Shown: in pieces, positions 49,901-60,677 of the stretch
Position numbering within the stretch: position 1 is the stretch's first letter
Layout of the letters: the number at the start of each line of letters is the position of its first letter
NCBI GenBank assembly: GCA_031771865.1
Contig: JASISA010000041.1
Location: forward strand, 930,001 to 994,000
Length of the DNA: 64,000 nt
From: Nothophaeocryptopus gaeumannii
Taxonomy: Eukaryota > Ascomycota > Dothideomycetes > Mycosphaerellales > Mycosphaerellaceae
Direction of reading: 5' to 3'
The notes under the pieces: model-generated
What the model saw: only the letters and a program-made list of their open reading frames with translations
Told to the model about the DNA's origin: nothing
Databases searched by the model: none
Program-made: the position numbers and the translations under genes

Positions 49901-51038
49901 GTGGAGCAGAAGACCAGGAAGTTCTGTAAAGCGAAGAGAATACCATATAAAGGAGACTTCTTCTTGCCTGAATAGTCGAAATATTGTCAGCGACTTTAGC
50001 CAGATGACGAACACAGACTTACCCTTTTGATGTGCCATCTTCAAGAACTCATCGTACTGCTTGACGATCTTCTCCTGGGCGCCAAACGCGTGTATCGTTC
50101 TGATTGAGCTGATCGCATCCTGAGCCAGCACGGCCCCCTGTGAATAGTATCGCAGAAGTTGCGCTTCTATGACCGCGTCGATGGAAATGATGGTGCCAAC
50201 CGTCAGGAACAACGCTGGAATGATGCTCATTGCAATCAAAGCTAGCTTCCATTGAACGGCAAGGGCGACAATGAAGGCGGAAAAGAACAGTGAGAGGCCC
50301 TGCGCAACAGCAGCGAGTTTCTCTGCAATTCCCGAGTTGATGCGATTGCCATTGGTGGTGACCTGCGTCGCTGCTGAGCCGTTGCCTGACTTGTCGAAAT
50401 GCCAGATCTCCTGTCGTAGTGTTTGCTCCAGGAATTTTGTTCTCAGCGCGCGAGTGACCCGGACTGCGGCGATTGAAATGGTCACATTTGTGACATACGA
50501 GAGCACGAACCGTGCTGCGAAAAGATAGATGAACCTATGATTGAAGGAACGAGTTGTCAGCGAGCGTCTCGAGGACGACTTCCATCATTCGTGTGACCTA
50601 CCAGAGAACGAAGTGGTCGACTTTGCTTCTGAATTCATCTGGAGACGCGCGTCCGGAGGCGAAGTTGTTGAAGTCGGTCGTGAATTGTCCAAAGACCAGA
50701 GCCATGAGCGACATTGTCGTGCCTGATGCGATTGCACATCCTATCGAAAAGACGTAGCAGAAGGCGTCGAGTCTGCTGGCGTATCCAAATATTCGCTGCA
50801 TTCGATTAATACTTGTCGCCACGCGTTTCCGTAGAAAGAGTGAACATACCCAGTAGTCCTTGATGCTGCCCTTGGCTTCTTTTTCCTCAACGGGCTTCGT
50901 ATCCTTGCCATCTTCGCTGTCAGAGGTGTTGCCCTTCTCGTTTGGTTCCTTATTGTCGACGTGGACGACCTGATCTGCGGGCGTGGCGCTTGCGCCTATT
51001 GCCTCAAGCGCCTTCTCATCGACCTTGTAGTCAGTCAT
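46990..51038 (-). CDS. ABCB-type (MDR/P-glycoprotein) full ABC transporter
   Basis: Four exons (51038-50850, 50795-50602, 50534-50023, 49967-46990) with introns of 54, 67 and 55 bp give 1,290 residues, the usual size of fungal MDR pumps. The layout is (TM6-NBD)2. NBD1 shows GPSGCGKST near residue 440, LSGGQRQRVAIARSI and ILLLDEATSALD; NBD2 shows GPSGCGKST, FSGGQRQRIAVARALI and LLLLDEATSALD, with H-loops AHKLAT and AHRLST. All Walker and signature residues are intact in both halves, so both sites should hydrolyse ATP. The N-terminus is a charged cytosolic tail (SDSEDGKDTKPVEEKEAK). Such pumps export toxic lipophilic compounds, azoles or peptides at the plasma membrane; some export pheromone or secondary metabolites. 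No biosynthetic cluster is nearby, so the substrate is unknown. Confidence 0.94.
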
Positions 51039-51930
51039 ATCTCAAAGATTGAGTACGCGTGATGGCCATCAGTGTTGACTTTGAAGAACGGATGGGGAAT
51101 GTTAATGAAAAGGACGAGGGATCATGACGATAGAGGGAGGCAGAAACAAACCGGCATTGGCGCCGAGAACCTATCGGACAGCGAGTGCGAGAAAGCAGCG
51201 TTTGATGCCACGCGCGCCATACGGCATTTTCTTATCGCCAGACGACGGCTGTTTGGTGCTCCGAACGGCCTTGCACAATTCCCGCAGCCCGGCAACCAAG
51301 CTTGGCTCTGTGGTTGAACAGATGTCTTTTTTCATTTGACCCGTGATGATGAATGTTGTGAGAAGGATTATTGTGAGTCTGAGATCTTAATTGCCTGGCG
51401 GGGTACACCAGCCAGGAGGAGAAATGATTGGCGCTCTGTGCGATCACAAACGAGATGAGCTACTACCGAATAGGTAACCTGCAAGGCCAAGACTTTCAAG
51501 AAGACGGAGCTCGATCTGAACAGAAGAAGAGAAGATTCCAGACTTGAAACGCCAACTGGGCTGCGTTCTAAGCTCCTGAATGCGCATCTGTCACGATATA
51601 TGATCGAATCTGGATGAGGCACAGCCGTCAACGAGCTCTGGTCACGTCTCTTAGTAGTACATGGCTGAGGTACGGAGTTCAATATAGCTCTCACCGGTGT
51701 CCAGAAGACAGTGCTTGGCCAAACTTGGCTCTCATTCAAGACTGTGATGACCGCAGTGACTCAAACAATCTTGTCCTCGCTTTTGATCACTTTGTGGCGA
51801 AGTATAGGATGCGCTTCGTCGGATCGAGGCTTGGTTGGAATGGAATATGGTGGTCTGGAATGCGCTTTGGCCAAGACATGGACGTCTTTTTCGTAAAATC
51901 ATCATCATCGCTATAACTGAGTGCGCTAGC
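51039..51930. other. Intergenic, no gene recognised
   Basis: Promoter of the ABC transporter and 3' flank of SYF2. Frames such as 51368-51739 minus lack domains. No RNA gene or repeat was seen. Confidence 0.4.
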
Positions 51931-52854
51931 TCATATGGCAGTGCCACGCTCAAAGCTCTCCCGAATGTCCGCAGTGTACTTGTTGTAGAAGCGCGCTAGC
52001 TTCATGTTGAACTGCTTATTCTTCTCATTGATGTACGTGACGTCCGCTCCATCGTCGTCAGCGCGGCCTCTGTCACGACGCTTCTTCAATCGGATCTCCT
52101 CGGCCTTCTTGATGTCGTCCACCAGTCGATCGATCGCGGCTTTCGACGGTCTGTTCTCCGTCAAGGGAGTGCTGTCTGCGGTGGAGTAGAAGCTGCCGTC
52201 CTTGTCCACCGCGATAAGCTCTCCATCAGGTGCCTCAACGATTTCTAGCCCCCCACTTGCTACTGCCCTGTCGATAGCATCCCGCTTGTCTTGTTCGTAC
52301 GTCTGCAGCCGCTCATCCATGCCATTCTTTTGCAACATATTCAGCTGCCTTTTGTAAACCTTCCCTGCTTCCTTGTTGTAGTCGGCAAAAGCGTTGCTCT
52401 CGCGTGCTCGGTCCTTCTTCGCCAGCCGCTTGTCCCACCGTTCTGACTCCTCTACTGTCCAGTCCCATGCCCGCTGTCGCTCGAAGTCGCCTCCCTCTTC
52501 CTCGATCTGTGTTTTCAGGAGTTTGTGCTCTGCCACATCTTTCTTGCGATTCAGATTGCTCAGCTGTGAAGGATCTACTGAGGATCGGTGTGCTTCTTGC
52601 TTGGTCTCTTGGAGGTTTGATTTCCGGCTTGCCGCATTTCGCGCGCGAAGGGCCGCAAATTTTGCAGCTCGATCGTTCGCGGGCGCTGCGGCTGTGTCGT
52701 CTGCTGCGGGTGTCTCTTCTACGTCTTGTGCAGGTGCATCTGCTCTCATCGCATCTTCAGTCGCATCGGCCTCATTCTCTGCAAAGCGGCGCTTAGATGA
52801 CTCTGCCGACTCCTCGAGGCCCGGAGAGCCTTTCCGTTTCAATTGTGATGGCAT
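51931..52854 (-). CDS. SYF2: Pre-mRNA splicing factor Syf2
   Basis: A single exon of 307 residues. The N-terminus is acidic and Ala-rich (EADATEDAMRADAPAQDVEETPAADD), followed by the Syf2 domain: RKKDVAEHKLLKTQ, DFERQRAWDWTVEESERWDKRLAKKDRARESNAFADYNKEAGKVYKRQL and the C-terminal DVTYINEKNKQFNMKLARFYNKYTADIRESFERGTAI. These are the core blocks of the family. Syf2 is a component of the NineTeen/Prp19-associated complex in the catalytic spliceosome and acts in the nucleus. It is divergent from the PhoD gene, with 816 bp between the ATGs. Confidence 0.95.
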   Translation of the reverse strand: MPSQLKRKGSPGLEESAESSKRRFAENEADATEDAMRADAPAQDVEETPAADDTAAAPANDRAAKFAALRARNAASRKSNLQETKQEAHRSSVDPSQLSNLNRKKDVAEHKLLKTQIEEEGGDFERQRAWDWTVEESERWDKRLAKKDRARESNAFADYNKEAGKVYKRQLNMLQKNGMDERLQTYEQDKRDAIDRAVASGGLEIVEAPDGELIAVDKDGSFYSTADSTPLTENRPSKAAIDRLVDDIKKAEEIRLKKRRDRGRADDDGADVTYINEKNKQFNMKLARFYNKYTADIRESFERGTAI

Positions 52855-53670
52855 GTTGTATGAGTTGCTCAGCGATTTGTGTTGTTGTCACTGGACAGGA
52901 CAGTGATTTCTCGGACTTCAACTCTTGGGAGTCACATGATCTGAGCACGAGCCATCGGCAGCTGCCGAGCAACTTCCATGACTTCCCTCTCTCTCGCTCT
53001 TTCCATACCTCCGTACAGCGTCATGCTTCTTCATCGTCACGTCCACATGCATTGTTGGATACCTCTTGGATCCCAACGCGATTCCCATAATAGCCTCGAG
53101 TGGCACGCAGACTGCTTGACTGGATGTGTTCGCCGCGGGCCTTATCACCTTCGCCGGTGGCCACAGATCTTCTGAATCTACTTCATCCCATGATGCAGCC
53201 CACCACGAGCACGTGGTTTTGGTCGGAAAGGTCTCCGACTCGAGCTCGAAATCTCAAGGTCTTGCCTTGCGCGAATCAGGAACGCTTACCGATGTCATGG
53301 AAAGGATGCTCAAGTCGTCTCACGGCACTTGCAGATGCGCTATGCCTTCGTTCCCTCTATCCTTCTCACAGGACAGTATCACGTCGACCGACTTGGCGGC
53401 GTGCTGTAATCCCCCAAGCATGACTGGCTCAATACACTTGAAGCATTGCAGGCATGGACGCTGATTTGCCAGGTACGAAGGCTACGTGATCCGAATGCGG
53501 ACCAACGCGTCTCGGGAGGAGGACGTTCGACACCCGCTATATGAAGGTCTCTCGAAATATTACAGCTCACATCCAAGTGAAGGGCAATGCTCCAGATTCT
53601 TTGGCGCTCATCTAGGCCTCATTGCAGGCTTGCGTTAGTTTTTCCATCGCTTGCTTCCGCCCAAATTGGC
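52855..53670. promoter_or_regulatory. Divergent promoter region, SYF2 and PhoD phosphatase
   Basis: A divergent region with overlapping open frames at 53100-53464, none with a domain. It contains a CACGTG at 53210-53215 that is closer to SYF2 by only a small margin (356 versus 456 bp), so it could serve either gene. Confidence 0.45.
53210..53215. promoter_or_regulatory. CACGTG E-box between SYF2 and PhoD phosphatase
   Basis: GCACGTGGT lies 456 bp before the PhoD ATG (53671) and 356 bp before the SYF2 ATG (52854). The flank GTGG fits a high-affinity Pho4-type site. Confidence 0.45.
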
Positions 53671-55644
53671 ATGATGTTGAACCTGATAATACTCATCTCA
53701 CTTCATACGGCGGCAACTGCTGACTACGTTGCCAACGTCAACTATGGCAGTCCAAGCAACAGCCACAACTTAGGAATTTCCGTCTCAAAAGTCAGAAAAC
53801 GATTTTCCGAAAGCTTACACATGGACGCAAGCTCCGTCAACTTCACCCATGGAGTCGCTTCTGGTGATCCATACGCCGACTCGGTCATCCTTTGGGTAAG
53901 TTAGTATGCATCGGCCTTGGCGAGGCCTTCCTCTGACTGCTATGGAGACAAGAGCCAGTCCGACGATGGAAAACGACCGCAGTAATGTGACGGTGTCTGG
54001 AACGGTTGAGCTTTACAATCATGAGACTCAGAAGTACATTGAGGCTAGCTCCAGTCCGATCTGTGTAGACTGGACCATCGCAGAAGACAAGGACCTCAAG
54101 GTATCTGTGACCCATGGTCGTGCGTACACTTCTTCGGACGTCGACTATACCATAAAGGTCGAAGCCACGGGGTTGAAACCTTTCACGCGCTATTTCTACC
54201 AATTTACGGTCTGCGGCAGCAACATCAAGAGCCCGCTAGGGCGAACGAAGACAGCGCCCGATGCCAACCAAGACGTCGATCAAATCGGGTTTGCCGTCTA
54301 CTCATGTTCCGACTTCCCCGCCGGATACTTCAATGCTTACGGCAATGCAGTGAGAAGAGACGAAATAGACTATGTCATACATGTGAGTCTACTTGAAACC
54401 ACAAACAATCCTACGTGCGACTCACATCAGATTAGCTCGGAGATTATATCTACGAAGACGACGAGAGCACTCCAATGCGCCAGGTCCATCCTCCGGGATA
54501 CCTATTCACTCTTTACGACTACCGTACTCGTCTGGCTACATATCGGACCGACCATGATCTCCTTCTCTCCCACCTAAATTTCCCGTGGATCCCAACTTGG
54601 GACGATCACGAGGTCAGCGACAATGGCTACCGAGACGGGTCCTCAGGCTTAAACAATACCGAAGACTCTTTTGAGAAAGATGGCCGAGTCAGCGTTGACC
54701 AACGCAAAATGAATGCCGTCCGAGCCTACTTCGAGTGGATGCCCATCCGTCAAGTTGACATGGACAACAACCTCCGCATCTGGAGAAACTTCAGTATGGG
54801 CAACCTCCTCGATCTCATCATTCTAGACACTCGAAACTACGATCGGAGCATCACTGACATCTACTGGAACACCGAATACGTCGAACAACTCAAGAATGAT
54901 GCCGGCCGCTCCATCATGGGCTCCCTCCAGGAGCACTGGTTCTACAACAATCTCAAATCCTCCTCCTCCCGCGGCGCCACTTGGCGTATCGTAGGAAGCC
55001 AAGTCCTCTTCAGCAACATGAACAATACTCACGTTTACGACCGTGAATTTAACACCGACGCCTGGGACGGGTATGTAGCCAGCAAAAACCGTACTCTCAA
55101 GACCCTCTACGACAACGACATCGGGAACAACATCTTTCTCGCGGGCGACACACATGCCAATTGGGTCTCTGATCTCGTCTGGCTCGACGAGAGACCCTAC
55201 AATTCTGAAACGGGAGAAGGAGCCATCGGCGCGGAATTCGCAGGTACAGCGACCTCCAGTACAGGCTTTTGCGTCAACGCATCCATCCCTGAATGTAACC
55301 ACATATCCTCCCTCGTTGTCTCCGATAATCTCGAACTGCAATGGCAGGAAGGATACTACCGTGGGTACTACGAACTTTACATTTCGAAAAAGGAGGTGAA
55401 GGCGAGGTATTTCGGATGTCCGACTTTACAGACGAGGAATGGATATGATGTGAGTCTGGCGAATTTTACGATTGAGAGTGGGGTGGGTCATTTGAAGAGG
55501 CCGGTGGGTGGCGGTGAGGTGGAAGCAGGCGCTTTGATGAGTAAGGGGAATGTGAGGTTTAGTAATGTCACGTTGGATACGAATAGTGGGAAGTGGTTTG
55601 TGCATAATTTTACGAGGGTGAATTTTGAGGGGTTGAAGTTCTAG
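53671..55644 (+). CDS. Secreted PhoD-type alkaline phosphatase/phosphodiesterase
   Basis: Three exons (53671-53895, 53948-54382, 54436-55644) with introns of 52 and 53 bp, all phase 0, give 622 residues. The start MMLNLIILISLHTAATADY is a signal peptide. Exon 1 ends FTHGVASGDPYADSVILW and exon 2 begins TRASP, restoring the PhoD entry motif. Exon 2 ends EIDYVIH and exon 3 begins LGDYIYE, restoring the metal-binding block. WDDHEVSDNGY, LDTRNYDRS and GDTHANWV supply the remaining ligands. The first intron ends in GAG|, a less common acceptor. Many NxS/T sites are present. PhoD enzymes use Fe/Ca to release phosphate from diesters and monoesters outside the cell. The neighbour is divergent SYF2; a CACGTG lies between them. 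Confidence 0.9.
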
Positions 55645-56109
55645 GGAAGAATGAAATGGAGTTGTGTGCTTATGGGTTGAGAAGGGTACTTGGCGGTTAT
55701 TGGAGAATGTATGTAACGCTACCCAAAAATCTGATCTCGAGCTCCAGTCCCCTTCGTAATGCCACTGGTGCCGATGTCTCGGAGGCGGATCCGGTATCTT
55801 TGACAGGGAAACCTGCGCAGTTGACAGACTTCTCCTTCACCAGCCATCGAAATCAGCATGCGGCTATAAGAGACTGTGTGGTCAGTGTGAAACTATCGCC
55901 CGCGGGATGGGAGCATACTCACCTGGATTCGGAACAGCACGTTCTTCATGCGTCGAGGGTGAAGCAGCAGCAGCAGAGATGAGAGCACTCCACGAGCAGT
56001 CAATCAGATGAGGGAGATGGAGTAGACTTACGATCACAGATTCCATGTTGACCAGCTCAAAGCCAGTGACAACTTTCCAATCTCCGAAGAGGAAACCAAA
56101 TCAATAGAG
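55645..56109. other. 3' flank of PhoD gene
   Basis: No gene seen. A short CAG run occurs near 55965. It leads into the repeat region. Confidence 0.4.
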
Positions 56110-57660
56110 CAAGTCCTCGAGGTGCGGCATGGCTATTTCAAGGCCAGTGGCGGAGGCATGATCAAAAACTCAAACAGTCACACTCTTCTCTCTGCAACCG
56201 CACTTCGATCAAGAAGTGATATGCACATACAAGAGTCGAGAAAATAAATGTACCCAACTTCCCTCCGCAACTTAACATCGATGTAGATGTGAGTCGCACA
56301 GACAAGAAGGTAAAAGTGGTACAGCACTTCCCTCTGCAGCTCTGCATCGATGAGGATGCGGCACACACAGACAAGAGCGTAGCAGTCCAGCAATGCAAAC
56401 AGACGCTCCAATGACCTCTCGCCCTTCGAGTAGGCGGAAGCACAAAGCAGGCCCCAAGTAAACAAACAAAGGGACAACTCGCTGATCTCCATGAGTGGGC
56501 CATGAGGGTACGCCATCAGATGGACAGCAGTAGTGCCGAAAAGCAAAACTAATGGGAATGGAAAAATCCAAATTAATGACGTCTGCCATGCATCTGCGAC
56601 GACCACAGTAGTGACGGCGGATAGCATGGTCAAGGGTGGAAGGGCAGGGCGAGAATGGGGAAGAGAGGAGGGCATGCAAGACCCCACGCGGGTGTCTACG
56701 TTCAGCGGGCTCTAGGCCAGAATGCTCTGGTGAGCCACGGCCGAACGGGCGATAAGCGATCTTTTGGTGCGGCACGGCGGGTTCAGGGCCAGCGGCGAAG
56801 ATGCTCAGAGCAGGAAGACAGCATGCAAGTGTCTGCGTTCAGGTTGTCTTAGTTCCCAAGGGGAGTCCAAGGCTGAACGCGTGGAGTGGGATGGGGAAAG
56901 GAGAAGGAGAAGTGGAAAGGAGATACCATCTGGGTATCTGCATGGAGCCAGCGTCGACGTCGATCAAGATGCTGATGGCGGACAGCATGACTCGATGCGA
57001 GATGAGCGACCTCGTATTGATGCGTGACAGGTTCAGAGCCAGCGGCAGAGGTGGACTCGGAAGAAGCAGACGTCGTCCAGTATCTGCAGCAAGCCAGCAC
57101 GTCGATCCAAGAGCTGGAGAGTCCCTGGCTTGCTGCGCGATCAGCGACCTCAGAATGCGGCATGGCTTGTTCAAGGCCAGCGGCGAGGGCACTTCGGGAA
57201 GACATCGTTCTGTCTGCGTTCAGTCTGTCCCAGCCACTGAAGCGGCGGTCCGAGACTGAACGTGCAGCGGGCGACCTTATGAGGCGGCGTGGCGGTCTTA
57301 AGGCCAGCGGCAAGGTCGCTTCCGTTGTTGTTGAGTGGGTTGTTGGGTGGGTTTTTGGCGAGGTTGTTGGGGTCTCATGACGAATGAAGTCGGCGCTCGA
57401 ATAAGTGAGGGTCGACGTCGCCTTCGAGACGATTTTGGGTAAATTGCGCCCGTTTCTGTTCCTGGAGGTCGCGAGCGGCTGCAGCCAGTGAAGACGGCAG
57501 ACTGCGGGATTGATCAGCGATGAACGACAACGGCGAGGATGATGGGCAAGCGGAAGCCTACTCGCGCCAGAAGCTCCTTGTTCATCTTCTGCTTCTTCGC
57601 TGCAGCGCGGGCTGCACAAGGCGAAAGAGAACGTGGGCGGCGTGGCTGTTTGAAGGCCAG
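56110..57660. repeat. Degenerate repeat array with GGCCAGCGGC core, about 135-bp units
   Basis: A motif like AGCGACCTC...TGCGGCATGG...TTCAAGGCCAGCGGCGAGG recurs at about 56120-56160, 56745-56790, 57000-57045, 57135-57185, 57265-57310 and 57620-57660. The best-preserved neighbours are two full units, about 56933-57071 and 57072-57205, sharing a GTATCTGCA...CGTCGATC...GCGACCTC...GCCAGCGGC framework. A second motif (GTGTCTGCGTTCAG) recurs near 56690, 56830 and 57215. Long minus-strand frames across this region (for example 56849-57784) are explained by the repeats and show no domain. Nature unknown: old minisatellite, decayed gene or element remnant. Confidence 0.6.
56180..56395. repeat. Three-copy tandem repeat, 69-73 bp unit
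   Basis: Three consecutive diverged copies are visible. The landmark GCAAC/GCAGC occurs at 56194, 56267 and 56336 (spacings of 73 and 69 bp), and each copy carries a CATCGATGxxGATG-like block followed by CACAxACAAGAxxGTA. On the minus strand the unit reads as about 23 codons rich in Cys, Ile and Leu. The divergence suggests an old duplication. No gene function is implied. Confidence 0.7.
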
Positions 57661-57936
57661 CGGCAGGTGCTGCAATGGCGGACGCTGAAGTGTCTCTGTG
57701 AGGAATGTTAGTGGTGAAGATACGACGCAGTACATGACTGCTCGTGGAGGCGTCGCTGCTGCTCCTGTGTTGTGTTGTGTTCATGTCGTGCGTGTTTTGA
57801 AGCCGAGAGAAACAGCGGAAGAGATTTGAACTTGGTGCGTAGGCCTGTGCTTCGGAACGGCTCTCCAGGTTTCGCTAGCCTATGGCACTGTCAAGTGAAA
57901 CTTCTCAACAAGATGTGCATCCGCAATACGTCCAAA

Positions 57937-60677
57937 TTAATCTCGCACCCTTCGCTTAGCTCTTGGACGATCAGGAGTCCGATCTATGAGCCATGACCTG
58001 AGATTGAGAATAGGCAGATCCTTCGAGCTGGCTTTTGCCGCCCGTGTTATTGTTCCATCCTCAATGTCCAAGTCCCAGGGCGCCAGGGCACGGTGATCTG
58101 TAACCAGATCGGCGATGATGGACGTCGATCCGACCAGAAGTGCGTAGAAAAAGGGAGTGCCAAGATCTGCGTCCAGCAGCTCCTCAGGCTCCAAGCTTTT
58201 CACGCGACGAAGCAGTTCATAGCAGACAATGACTGTAACATGCATCGCAGCGAGGTGCAACGGTAGCTGCCCATTCGAGTTCTTCAAGCGGAGGAACCTC
58301 TGATACGGATACTTCACACCCTCTGCATAATCGAGCAGTAGCTCAACAATGTCGTTATCCCCTCTGATTGCAGCCTCGTGGAGCACGGTGTTGCCTTGGT
58401 GATGGCCAACATGAGCGCTGATGTGACAGAACGGCAAAAGTTGTGCAACGATTCGAGCACTACATCTGCGTACAGCGAAATGCATCGGGATCATAAAGCC
58501 CAATGCCGGCAATGGGGTAGACCAAGTTTTGTCCGAAAGCAGACCCTTCTTCCTTCCAGTGTCAATGGCGAGATCCAGGAGAGGATCATGGTCGTGCCGC
58601 AAAGCCCAGCAGAATAAAGACTCCACTTGTGTTCGATCAGTGCTGTGTTTCGGCAAATTCCAAGGATGCAAAGTTGCATCTGCTTGTTTGAACACTAGCT
58701 CCCTGAAAGCAGCGTATTCTGCGCAGTCTTTTCGAACATTCCTGAAACAGCGATGCCAGTTGCGCCTAGCGTACTCCAATAGCCTCTCCTGGACGCCAAG
58801 CGCCACTTCCGAAGGACGAGTTGGGATGTTGTGACGAGCCGTTCCGGGTAGTATTTTGTTCGAAGCATACGCTGCGAAGTTTGCCATCGGGGACGGAAGA
58901 GCCTTGGAGTATATCCCTTGGAGGAACGGCTTCGATGGCGAGGATGAACGCACGACTAGCTCCTGCTTATGACTGACCTCTCTTCCAGAGAATACCATGA
59001 GATAAGATGCGCAGAGCCCTCCAATCTCCAGAAGGGTTCTATCCAGAGTCCATACGAGGACTTCTCCAGCACGAGCGTCACCTATTGTGGAAAGTATGGC
59101 TTGTCCTCTCCCCGAGAACACGAAGTCTCTGACAGTGGAGTGGGCGGGAACAAGGTGGCTTGGTCGCTGCGAGCAATCTAACTCCAATACTATGAGGACA
59201 GTGGCAGATCGTCTGACAACTCCTCGACTGGGCATCCTGCGCTGCTCCAATGTTCCGCTCTGAGGATTGAAAGCAAATAGCTCGCGTATGTTGTCCAAAT
59301 GTGTTGGCTCTGGTGTGGCGCACACCCAACGGAGCACTCGAGGTGTGTAGACCGCGTCCAGTCCATGTGTCAAACAGCGCTCATAGATTTCATTCAATCC
59401 TTCGGGGAATTGTCCGAGGTATCGAGTCAGGTCATCCGGACTTTTGCACATGCCATGCGTGCCGAACAGATATCGAAGCTGTAGAGACACCTACAAGGAA
59501 CCTTCATCTCCGTCAATATCTCAGCAGTCTCAGAAGCTAGCCGTGGGGTCTCGTATATTCCGTGTGCTTTGAGAAGCAGTTCTTCTCGTACTTCATTTTA
59601 GAGCACGTTGTCCTCTAGTAACTCTCCCGAACGTGTCAGTGGTTCCAACTGATCGCCAATGTAAAGCTTTATGTCGGCATTGTTGGCTGCAGCATGAAAA
59701 GTACCACGGTTAAGAGTAAGCATTTGCGCATTCGGAGGTAGGCCCCACTCGTTGCGAGTGCTGAACCGCGTCTTGATAGGCGTTCGCTCGACAACTGCAC
59801 GAAAATACGCTACTAGTTTGTAGACGCCGTACTCGGATGACTTGATGTCATCCACGCCATCCATCACTATTGCACAGCCAGGGCGCAGATGCAAAAGAGG
59901 CTCAAAGAGGTCTTTCTGCATCTCTCGCAACGTCGGCTTCTCGCCCCCTTCGCAGTACAGCTGCTGAAGAGACTGGCGAATTTGGTCTGCAACAGCAAAT
60001 CAGCCAGGACACAGCAACTTGATCCAGTGGTGGACGGACCTGGTGGTTTTTGTCCCGAAGCAGCCAGGTGTCGAAGAAGCTGCTGCGCCAGGCTAGAGAA
60101 CAAATCTATTTCAGATTTCTGCGGGTACTCGAACAAGTAGGTCAGGACCGGGGATGCAGGCGAGAGCGTATCAATGGCTGTACGGATCATGGTAGTCCTA
60201 GCAGTGTTAGTGAGGACGGACGGCAAAAAAGAGTATCCTCAATACATCAATGTCGTTTGCCTGATCCAACTTTCCACGATAGTCAGCATGCGGCTTTGAA
60301 CAGAGCGAAGGTCAATCCTCATCTTTGCCCACGAGGAACAGCTCGCCGCTGCCACTATTGCCAAGCCATGTCTTGAAGTCTTCACCTCCTAATATCCAAG
60401 TGTGCGTCCCATCCAGCTTGCGTGAGCTTAGTCTTTCGTACGCCTGGCGAACAGGATAGGACGATATGCGGTCAATAAGGGAAAACTGCTCTGTGCTGAA
60501 TGTTTGCGAAGTCTCTCGTCGTAAAGTCGCGAGGAGAATTTTACCAGCCTTGGACTTTCTGATCAGAGCCAGATCGTTTCGCTTCAGCCCTTTGGTGATG
60601 ACATGTGAGTCGCCGGCGAATCTTGCGTCGATAGATCGAACAGAGTATGCGACGGGAACCAGGGGTAGTTCGCCCAC
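57937..60677 (-). pseudogene. Broken NACHT-ankyrin (NLR-like) gene
   Basis: Reading from the right: a block ending THTWILGGEDFKTWLGNSGSGELFLVGK (the usual lead into a fungal NACHT P-loop), then LSPASPVLTYLFEYPQKSEIDLFSSLAQQLLRHL, Walker B CAIVMDGVDDI, the sensor-like RFSTRNEWGLPPNA, a winged-helix-like segment (LQLRYLFGTH...LTRYLGQFPEGLNEIYERC) and C-terminal ankyrin-type repeats (NTVLHEAAIRGDNDIVELLLDYA, GQLPLHLAAMH). Two good introns are visible (60198-60245, 48 bp with CTAAC; 59987-60039). Lesions: the P-loop sequence at 60245-60267 reads GSGK in one frame and TTLM in the next, as from a one-base loss; a TAA at 59598-59600 interrupts a conserved helix (NEVREELLLKAHG continues after it). 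NLR-like proteins act in fungal non-self recognition. Extra introns could rescue parts, so pseudogene is likely but not certain. Confidence 0.65.

Noticed and set aside
53126..53464. 113-codon plus frame upstream of the PhoD gene
   Set aside because: No domain, and the region is better explained as the divergent SYF2/PhoD promoter.
56849..57784. 311-codon minus frame over the repeat region
   Set aside because: Its length and internal repetition follow from the degenerate DNA repeats. The units do not keep a common frame and no domain is visible.
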